Shown here piece by piece: positions 58,561-64,000 of a stretch of DNA of 64,000 bases (the first letter of the stretch is position 1; each line of letters opens with the position of its first letter). Source of the stretch: an uncultured Helicobacteraceae bacterium (GTDB lineage Bacteria > Campylobacterota > Campylobacteria > Campylobacterales > Helicobacteraceae). A model generated the notes under the pieces. The model searched no databases, was not told where the DNA came from, and saw only the letters and a list, made by a program, of their open reading frames with translations. Made by a program: the position numbers and the translations under genes. The stretch covers positions 86,899-150,898 of the forward strand of contig CAMWQM010000003.1 of NCBI GenBank assembly GCA_947176375.1, in the 5' to 3' direction.

Positions 58561-58620
58561 ATGCCACAAACGCAAATTAAATCTTTTTCTTGTAAAAATT
58601 GTAAAAGCATATTGCATTAA
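58561..58620 (+). other. 19-codon ORF with a CxxC motif, probable fragment
   Basis: ATG 58561 to TAA 58618-58620, ending FSCKNCKSILH. The CxxC suggests the beginning of a zinc-binding protein cut short. There is no continuation in any frame that I can follow. It stops 9 bp before the next methyltransferase. Confidence 0.25.
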
Positions 58621-58629
58621 GGAGCATAA

Positions 58630-59442
58630 ATGACCATAAGTACCCACAATATGCTCAATAATGTAGATAATGCTATATTTCATTATAAAGACATTGCATT
58701 ATTTCAAGATTCTATCTTAAATAAAAAACTCTTACAAAAAGAAACTCTTGATTTAATCATTACTTCACCGCCCTACAATGTAGGGATAGAATACAACTCC
58801 AATGCAGATTCTAATGACTATAAAGAATATTTAGAATTTTGTAAGATTTGGTTAAAAAACTGCTATTTTTGGGCAAAAAATGGAGCAAGATTCTGTCTTA
58901 ATATCCCTTTGGATAAAAATAAGGGCGGACAACAAAGTGTGGGAGCGGATTTAACACAAATTGCCAAAAAAGTGGGTTGGAAATATCACAGCACGATAAT
59001 ATGGAATGAGGGCAACATTTCAAGGCGCACTGCGTGGGGGAGTTGGCTCTCTGCTTCTGCTCCTTATGTGATTGCCCCTGTGGAGCTAATCCTTGTGCTA
59101 TATAAGGGCGAGTGGAAAAAACGATACAAAGGACAAAGTGATATACAAAGGCAGGAATTTATGGATTGGACTAATGGGCTATGGACTTTCAATGGAGAAT
59201 CTAAAAAGCGCATTGGACACCCTGCACCCTTCCCTAGAGAGTTACCACGCCGCTGTATCAAGCTCTTTTCCTTTGTGGGCGATGTTGTATGCGACCCTTT
59301 TAGTGGGAGTGGCACAACGATGATAGAATCTTATCTTAATCAACGTCAGTTTGTAGGCATTGAACTAGATTCCACTTATTGCGAACTCTCAAAAAATCGT
59401 TTTTTGGAAACAATTAAAAAAGAGGAAGGATTGTTTGAATGA
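58630..59442 (+). CDS. Beta-class DNA methyltransferase (TSPPY motif)
   Basis: The 270-residue enzyme has catalytic motif ITSPPYNVGIEYNS at 44-57 and the SAM motif DPFSGSGTTMIE at 222, the beta-class order. HPAPFPRELPRRCIKLFS is the usual motif-X region. Either N4-cytosine or N6-adenine methylation is possible. The partner is likely the HNH protein 58 bp downstream. TAAGGAGCATAA precedes the ATG. Confidence 0.88.
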   Translation: MTISTHNMLNNVDNAIFHYKDIALFQDSILNKKLLQKETLDLIITSPPYNVGIEYNSNADSNDYKEYLEFCKIWLKNCYFWAKNGARFCLNIPLDKNKGGQQSVGADLTQIAKKVGWKYHSTIIWNEGNISRRTAWGSWLSASAPYVIAPVELILVLYKGEWKKRYKGQSDIQRQEFMDWTNGLWTFNGESKKRIGHPAPFPRELPRRCIKLFSFVGDVVCDPFSGSGTTMIESYLNQRQFVGIELDSTYCELSKNRFLETIKKEEGLFE

Positions 59443-59500
59443 ATTTCCAAGCACACTTTAGATATTTAATCAGTCTCAAAACAGATGTTAAAGACATAAG

Positions 59501-60589
59501 ATGAATCCTATTGATAATTTTACACAAACAAAAGAATGTGTTTATAAAGAGCATACTTATTCTGTGAGGGATAATGGTGCAGTGTTTCGCCACGCAAAAG
59601 GTAAGATATATAAAAACGATAATTGCTGGAGTTTTGGCACACCAAACCATAAAAATGGCTATCTTTATCTTGGCTCGGCGAGAGTGCATAGAATTGTGGC
59701 TATGGCTTTTCTGGGAAAACCACCAACAAAAGAACATATTATAGACCATATTGATACCAATCGCCAAAATAATCGCCCAGAAAATCTTCGCTATCTTACA
59801 CGACTAGAAAACGCTTTGCTTAATCCGCTCACGCGTCAAAAGATTATTTATCATTGTGGGAGTATTGAGGCATTTTTAAAAAATCCTAAGATTCTAAGAG
59901 AGAAAGTTTCGGCAAATGAATCTCAAAATTTCCAATGGATGCGACAGGTTAGCGTAGAAGAGGCACAAAATTGTCTTAAAAATTTAGAGTATTTATTTTT
60001 GCAAAGAGAACAAATAAAAAAGGAATCTTTTTATCAAAATAATGGTATAGGCGAGTGGATTTATAAGCCGCTTTATTCCACAGATACAAAATTTACCAAA
60101 TCTATACAAGATACTTTTTATGATACGCAAGCCATTTTTCCAGCAAATGCGAAGCAAAGAAATTGGAGAACACTGAGTGAGTTTCCGCTTTGTCCAAAAA
60201 CCAAAGAGCAGAATCCGCTTGAAGCCTATGCGAAAAATATGCAACAGGACAAAGTATTTTCAAGTAATCAATATGGCACATCTGTGATTATAAAATATGT
60301 GCTTTTACAAGACAATGCAACACAGAAAAAACTACCACAAAATGGGCAAAATGCTAAAGATTTGCACATACAAGATTTTAGAATAAATGAAAATGCTCTG
60401 CTTGTGCTTTGTAGATTTGAACCACCAAATATAAAAAGATATTCTTTAGCAAAAGTTACATATGAAAATGATTGTTTTATTCATACAGCTTTAGAGACAT
60501 ACTTTGACGAAAATGCCGGATATAAATATTTTACTCTTGCTCAAGGGCTAGAATGGAAAGGTGGTGAAGTCTTTGATGATTATTGTTAG
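59501..60589 (+). CDS. HNH endonuclease, probable restriction enzyme
   Basis: A 362-residue protein with an N-terminal HNH nuclease of the homing-endonuclease/AP2 type (residues about 40-110): VHRIVAMAFLGKPP, DHIDTNRQNNRPENLRYLT. The C-terminal 230 residues are unassigned and could recognise DNA. Linkage to the TSPPY methyltransferase makes a restriction pair likely. The start has no strong ribosome binding site. Confidence 0.65.
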   Translation: MNPIDNFTQTKECVYKEHTYSVRDNGAVFRHAKGKIYKNDNCWSFGTPNHKNGYLYLGSARVHRIVAMAFLGKPPTKEHIIDHIDTNRQNNRPENLRYLTRLENALLNPLTRQKIIYHCGSIEAFLKNPKILREKVSANESQNFQWMRQVSVEEAQNCLKNLEYLFLQREQIKKESFYQNNGIGEWIYKPLYSTDTKFTKSIQDTFYDTQAIFPANAKQRNWRTLSEFPLCPKTKEQNPLEAYAKNMQQDKVFSSNQYGTSVIIKYVLLQDNATQKKLPQNGQNAKDLHIQDFRINENALLVLCRFEPPNIKRYSLAKVTYENDCFIHTALETYFDENAGYKYFTLAQGLEWKGGEVFDDYC

Positions 60590-60608
60590 AGAATTAGCAG
60601 GAAAACAA

Positions 60609-60692
60609 ATGACGCGCGCTTGTAGCAGAAAATCGCTTTTAGAGATGATTAAAAAAGATGCAGATAGAAAAGATAGGAGTTTGTTTGAATGA
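60609..60692 (+). pseudogene. C-terminal-like methyltransferase fragment (27 codons)
   Basis: ATG 60609 to TGA 60690-60692. The end LLEMIKKDADRKDRSLFE resembles the end of the methyltransferase at 59442 (FLETIKKEEGLFE). It overlaps the start of the following HNH gene, as a methylase end would. It is probably all that is left of that system's methyltransferase. Confidence 0.35.
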
Positions 60693-61279
60693 GCGGAAAA
60701 CAGGGTAGCCAACTTGATTTAATAATGGAATTTTTTAAAGCAAATCCAAAAAGGGATATTCCTCACCCAGAAGTTGTAGATTGGGTTGTAAAAGAGTGGC
60801 AAAAACGCACGGGTAAAGTTTTTAGAGACCCAGATAGAGGGATTAGGAGTTTGCACCAAAGGGGCTATTTGCAAAAAATTGCAAAAGGAGTCTATCGTTA
60901 TGACTCTGATTTTGTTGCTTTACGAGAGGATTTGGAGGATTTTGCCCCTGCACTTAAAAAGCAAATTTTAGAGTGAGATAATTATCAATGCGTTATCTGC
61001 GGAATAGGCAAAAAAGAGGGCGCGAAATTACATATTGACCATATTAAGCCAAAAGATTTGGGCGGTAAAGCCACATTAGAGAATGGACAAACGCTTTGTA
61101 GTAAGCATAACTTCTTAAAGAAAAATCTAAAACAAACCGAGACAGGCAAAAAGATGTTTTTAAGGATGTTGGAAACTGCCAAAAATGCCAATGAGAAAGA
61201 ATTAATAGATTTCTTAGAAGATGTGCTAGAGGTTTATGAGAAACATAATATTAATGGGCATATTGTTTGGAAGAAGTGA
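60689..61279 (+). pseudogene. HNH restriction endonuclease interrupted by an in-frame TGA
   Basis: Residues 1-95 (60689-60973) form a winged-helix-like region (QLDLIMEFFKANPKRDIPH). TGA follows at 60974-60976, and the same frame continues with a complete HNH nuclease: DNYQCVICGIGKKEG, HIDHIKPKDLGG, LCSKHNFLKK, to TGA 61277-61279. The expected residue at the stop is Arg, so one CGA to TGA change explains it. About 197 residues in total. Its methyltransferase is also missing apart from a stub. Confidence 0.85.
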
Positions 61280-61287
61280 TAGATTTT

Positions 61288-61466
61288 ATGATGGTTCCAC
61301 TTAAGTCAAAGTTACAAATACTAAAGAATGTGGGATTTTGTCATTAGATGCTAGACATAAGACATTTGTGCTTGAGTGTTTTAAGATTTTTGGTATCTTA
61401 AGCAAGAATCATCATTACGATGTGTTGCAGATTCTTCATTTGATAAAAAAGACATTTTTTAAATAG
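61288..61466 (+). pseudogene. Unidentified gene relic
   Basis: Two overlapping frames read as one protein if joined by a frameshift near 61330-61345: VPLKSKLQILK, then ECGILSLDARHKTF, CFKIFGILSKNHH and LHLIKKTFFK before TAG 61464. Composition is protein-like but I do not recognise the family. Confidence 0.3.
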
Positions 61467-61548
61467 GTTTTTGTGCAAAAGATAGATAATATCTCAAGGA
61501 TTCTAAATATTAAGTAGGGATAATCCTTACCTGCACAATCTACCAAAA

Positions 61549-62127
61549 CTAAGGAATCCACTCTACAATAGCATTTTGCGGGCGAGATTTGTGCCATTGC
61601 ATAAACTCTGTAAAGTCCGTAATGCCTTCTTGTAGCACGGCTTGATAGTATTCTATCCCTGCGATTTTAAGGTTATCTGGCGTTTCAAACTTAAGCTTTA
61701 GAATCTGCTCTTTTTGTGCTTCGCTCATTATTTGTAAAATACGCTCCGCCACTCTCTCAAAATACCCCGCATACTTGCTGCCTTGCACAATGTGAATCAT
61801 ATCTATTTGCCAAAGTTGCTCGTCTTGATAGAATGCGTGCCACTCCAAACACTTATCCTCTTGCTCCAAAAGATTGCGATACTCTATGTGGATAATTTTA
61901 GGATTGTTTGCGAGTTTTGCCATTGCGTCAAAGCTTCGGGTAACTTCAAGTGTGGGCGTGTAGATATGGAAATCAATATCAAGATGTTTGCAAAGTAAGC
62001 CCATTTTGAGTGAGCCAATGAGGTTAATCTCCGCACCTATGCTTTGCCAACACTCCAAAACTTTGGTTTGCTCTATCACTTCAAAGGCTTTTTGTTGATT
62101 TTCTTTGGCAAGTTCTAAAAAATCCAA
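61549..62127 (-). CDS. Predicted nucleotidyltransferase-fold protein
   Basis: A 192-residue protein with the polymerase-beta-type nucleotidyltransferase motif: LIGSLKMGLLCKHLDIDFHI (Gly-Ser, then Asp-x-Asp). A third acidic residue may be in QLWQIDMIHI. The start is TTG 62127 with AGGAG 6 nt upstream; no ATG fits. The substrate is unknown; relatives include streptomycin-adenylyltransferase-like and MNT-type proteins. It is monocistronic and just outside the restriction cluster. Confidence 0.6.
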   Translation of the reverse strand: MDFLELAKENQQKAFEVIEQTKVLECWQSIGAEINLIGSLKMGLLCKHLDIDFHIYTPTLEVTRSFDAMAKLANNPKIIHIEYRNLLEQEDKCLEWHAFYQDEQLWQIDMIHIVQGSKYAGYFERVAERILQIMSEAQKEQILKLKFETPDNLKIAGIEYYQAVLQEGITDFTEFMQWHKSRPQNAIVEWIP

Positions 62128-62182
62128 ATCTCACTCCTATTATGCAATGAAATCACGCAAGATTCTATAATGCTTTTTTGTT

Positions 62183-62668
62183 TTATAATTCTTGCAAACA
62201 TCTTGTAATGGCTTCTCTTATGTCGTCAGCTTCTGTATCTCCTTGCCCTTCAGCAGTGCAAAGGAACAATGGTTCTTGGGTTTTAGCCTTTAAAATTTGA
62301 ATAGACACTTCAAGTGTATAACCTCCTAATCCCCCTAATACCTCTCTTTTATCACCTTGCCCATATTTAACTATAAGGGTTTGAGTTGGATTAGTAATGC
62401 TCTCTACAATGACAAATCCTTTTTTCATTAAAATGCCAGAGATGACATCTGAAGGGTTGATACTTTTAGATGTCATATAGGAAAATCCTCCGCTTGTGCC
62501 ATATCCAATATAGCCACCTCCTGCACTAGAATTTAGAGTTTGTGTTTGTGAGATAAAAACAAATTGATACGCACTTGTATTGCCAAATCTTTTTACTTCC
62601 ACAGGTTTTAGCACTGCACAACCAGAGATAAACAACATACTTAAATATATTGGTGCAAATCTTATCAT
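62183..62668 (-). CDS. Putative lipoprotein
   Basis: The 161-residue protein has a lipoprotein signal: MIRFAPIYLSMLFISGC, with Cys17 as the lipidation site. The mature part is beta-rich with a Gly/Ser/Tyr loop (SSAGGGYIGYGTSGGF). I do not recognise a function; periplasmic lipoproteins of this shape often oligomerise at the outer membrane. AGGGGG lies 5 nt upstream of ATG 62668. Confidence 0.7.
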   Translation of the reverse strand: MIRFAPIYLSMLFISGCAVLKPVEVKRFGNTSAYQFVFISQTQTLNSSAGGGYIGYGTSGGFSYMTSKSINPSDVISGILMKKGFVIVESITNPTQTLIVKYGQGDKREVLGGLGGYTLEVSIQILKAKTQEPLFLCTAEGQGDTEADDIREAITRCLQEL

Positions 62669-62740
62669 TTAATCCCCCTTTGTTTTTACAGATTTTAGCA
62701 GACAGGTAAATCACATTATAACTTATTTTGCAATTTTCCC

Positions 62741-62771
62741 TTGACAAACACTAAGTGTGAGGCTTTATAAT
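62741..62771 (+). promoter_or_regulatory. Consensus-like promoter with internal palindrome
   Basis: TTGACA at 62741-62746 and TATAAT at 62766-62771, both perfect, 19 bp apart (GACAAA as -35 would give 17). The spacer contains a palindrome, ACACT-A-AGTGT (62748-62758), a likely operator. It reads into the 16-codon ORF at 62805. Confidence 0.6.
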
Positions 62772-62804
62772 CTCAAATGTATTCTAAAATCACAAGGAGA
62801 ACAA

Positions 62805-62855
62805 ATGACACACACAACATTCACACAAACTTTCACACGCATTTTTCACGCGTAA
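62805..62855 (+). CDS. 16-residue Thr/Phe-rich ORF, leader-peptide-like
   Basis: ATG 62805 follows AAGGAG with good spacing and a consensus-like promoter. The peptide MTHTTFTQTFTRIFHA has five Thr and three Phe, the kind of bias seen in attenuator leaders. No structural gene follows on this strand; only an aldo/keto reductase relic on the other strand. It may be an orphaned leader or the start of a lost gene. Confidence 0.4.
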   Translation: MTHTTFTQTFTRIFHA

Positions 62856-62971
62856 TACAAACTTTGCATAAAAGCTTAAGAGTAGAATCGCAAATTGCTA
62901 AAATAGATATTTTTCAAGCTTGAATACCGCAAACGCTTATTTATTCATTTTTACTTTATACCAAACTTCCC

Positions 62972-63292
62972 CTAATTATTCGTCCAAGAAAATGCGCTTT
63001 TATTTGTATCAAACCCTTTAAGAATCTGCATATTCTGCGCACTTAAAGAAAAATCAAAGACATTAAGATTTTATTGCATTCTTGCTCTTTTAGAAGTTTT
63101 TGGTATGACAGAGATTCCTTGTTCAATCAAAAATCGCAAAACCACTTGTGCGGGTGTTTTGTTGTATTTTTGTGCAATGCTTTTAAGTGCGGGATTTTCT
63201 AAAATTGAACCTTTCCCTGCAATAAAAGGACTCCAGCTTTGCAACAAAGTTTTTTTGCTCTTCATCGCCTCTCTTAAGGGCTTTTGTTGAAA
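62972..63292 (-). pseudogene. Aldo/keto reductase relic
   Basis: The minus-strand frame reads [42 protein letters not shown] and [17 protein letters not shown], then an in-frame TAA, then NLNVFDFSLSAQNMQIL and FSWTNN to TAG 62974-62972. This is the C-terminal third of a DkgA/YafB-type reductase. A GAA to TAA change interrupts it, and the N-terminal two-thirds, with the catalytic Tyr, are absent. It cannot be functional. Confidence 0.8.
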
Positions 63293-63684
63293 TTATTTTT
63301 TTGTGATGATTAACTTTAAAAATAATAAAACTAGATAGAAATAAATAGTTTTTGGAATTTTATTTAGTTGGTAAATTAGCTAAATTTAGGACAAATAAAG
63401 GTAGTTCTATAGTAAAAGTCTTTTAAAAATTGGGCTTTATTGTTTAGAGTTTTTTATTTTAAGTGAGTTTGCGTTGAGTGAGTAAAATTAAGCTTGAAAG
63501 GTTAAAAATATTAGTTTATATTTTTAGAATCTAGAATCTAAAATAGCTTTGTTTGATTTGGATTCCAAGTTTGTAGAATCTAATAATATTTTATAGTTTA
63601 TATTTTTTAAGTTTGTTTGAAGTTAAAAATTGATTTAGAGGATTCAAGGAGGGATTTATCTCCTCCTTAAGCTCATTTTCTATC
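63293..63684. other. Intergenic stretch before the pilin-like gene end
   Basis: No gene is visible. The region is AT-rich with dense AGAATCTAGAATCTA words around 63528-63542, and ends with a hairpin at 63646-63668. Confidence 0.5.
63646..63668 (-). terminator. Hairpin downstream of the pilin-like gene
   Basis: Inverted repeat AAGGAGG / CCTCCTT (63646-63652 and 63662-63668) with a 9-nt loop, 16 bp beyond the stop of the minus-strand gene. It is GC-richer than its surroundings but lacks a clear T run, so it is a moderate terminator candidate. Confidence 0.5.
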
Positions 63685-64000
63685 TTAAAACTTAACAGCT
63701 CCAGTAGTTGCTAGTGGGATAATTCTATTTGAACCGCTAGGATAAGAATTTTTTAGATTATCACAGAATACTCCACCATTTTTTTGATTTCCACTACCTT
63801 TATATTGAATCTGTGCTGGATCAAATACTAAACTACCTGCTGGAAAACCACCACTAGCTGCAGCATAGATTTTTATAACTGGACCACAGCTTCCACTTCC
63901 ACCTGTTACATTTCCTTTTGGTGTAACTGATGAATTATCGCTTGCTTGTACTGCCCATCTACCTCTATCTAATCCACCTGTGTCAATTATCCATTCACCC
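63685..64000 (-). CDS. C-terminal part of a pilin/pseudopilin-like secreted protein (cut by window edge)
   Basis: The last 104 codons of a minus-strand gene whose start is beyond the window. The sequence is Gly/Ser-rich (RGRWAVQASDNSSVT, AAASGGFPAGSLVF) with two Cys (GSCGPVIKIY and GVFCDNLKNS) that could form the disulfide of the C-terminal D-region of type IV pilin-like proteins. It ends GAVKF. The pilin call is tentative because the N-terminal prepilin signal is not visible. Confidence 0.45.
   Translation of the reverse strand, partial: GEWIIDTGGLDRGRWAVQASDNSSVTPKGNVTGGSGSCGPVIKIYAAASGGFPAGSLVFDPAQIQYKGSGNQKNGGVFCDNLKNSYPSGSNRIIPLATTGAVKF

Noticed and set aside
60974..60976. TGA read as selenocysteine or tryptophan in the HNH enzyme.
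   Set aside because: TGA ends ordinary genes throughout the window, there is no hairpin evidence for selenocysteine, and the expected residue is Arg; a CGA to TGA mutation is simpler.
42714..61279. An integrative element or prophage with integrase at guaA.
   Set aside because: No integrase, recombinase, phage structural or conjugation gene is present in the window; only restriction, methylation and TIR-like genes follow guaA.
61549..61572. The C-terminal IVEWIP of the nucleotidyltransferase-like protein recalls the GuaA end TIEWE, suggesting a fifth repeat copy.
   Set aside because: The DNA does not match the repeat beyond a few bases, the strand is opposite, and the upstream residues are unrelated.
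1..64000. CRISPR array or tandem repeat array.
   Set aside because: No regularly spaced direct repeats were seen; the only long direct repeats are the guaA tails.

Overview
The window is AT-rich DNA from a Helicobacter-type member of the Campylobacterota, most likely a non-pylori (enterohepatic-like) species. The basis, from my memory of the H. pylori genome, is conserved gene order: nusB-ribH-kdsA-carbonic anhydrase-pyrF-panC, terC-corA-pgk, pheST-aroA-ispH, rpsT-prfA, and PEB4-like PPIase-fba-efp. Three Helicobacter-style outer-membrane barrels and a close homologue of the H. pylori cholesterol alpha-glucosyltransferase point the same way. The word TAGATTCTA/TAGAATCTA and its sub-words recur throughout, especially between genes and in protein linkers.

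Layout. 1-4.6 kb: the end of an OmpR-type regulator with its histidine kinase, then pgeF, an outer-membrane protein and an exported protein on the minus strand. 4.7-10.2 kb: pheS-pheT-aroA-ispH, followed by about 0.9 kb without genes. 11.2-21.2 kb: a long minus-strand block with terC, corA, pgk, a methyltransferase-like membrane protein, an Opr-like porin and the panC-pyrF-nusB-ribH-kdsA-carbonic anhydrase-PomB-like operon. 21.3-30.6 kb: DedA protein, tRNA-Ala(GGC), cholesterol glucosyltransferase homologue, a trpCF gene with altered active sites, FUSC protein, purB, a Dcu carrier and a LysE-type exporter. 31-42.2 kb: rpsT-prfA, a nuclease-like secreted protein, PPIase-fba-efp, a Hof-like barrel, tkt and an AddB-like nuclease.

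The remarkable part is 42.7-61.3 kb. guaA encodes a GMP synthase of 1172 residues instead of about 510. Between the glutaminase and ATP-pyrophosphatase domains it carries about 650 extra residues: two tandem GNAT acetyltransferase domains, a complete DNA-3-methyladenine glycosylase I (Tag) and a Ser/Asp/Glu-rich linker. Downstream on the same strand lies a chain of restriction-modification modules. The last 60-90 bp of guaA recur at the ends of three successive modules (ending at 47982, 49870 and 54353). Two of these copies are fused in frame to the preceding methyltransferase. In three of the four copies (guaA itself included) the terminal GGGAG sits 5-8 nt before the next ATG, where it can act as the ribosome binding site. 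The guaA 3' end therefore looks like a docking point at which defence cassettes accumulate, each restoring the same terminus and start signal for the next. Further along are a TIR-like nucleotide-binding protein, more methyltransferase/endonuclease pairs, and several decayed ones (a frameshift, an in-frame TGA, short stubs).

61.5-64 kb holds a nucleotidyltransferase-like gene, a lipoprotein, a consensus-like promoter with a palindrome reading into a 16-residue Thr/Phe-rich ORF that leads to no gene, an aldo/keto reductase relic and the end of a pilin-like gene. No integrase, transposase or CRISPR array was seen. All identifications come from reading motifs and from memory of families; no database search was run.
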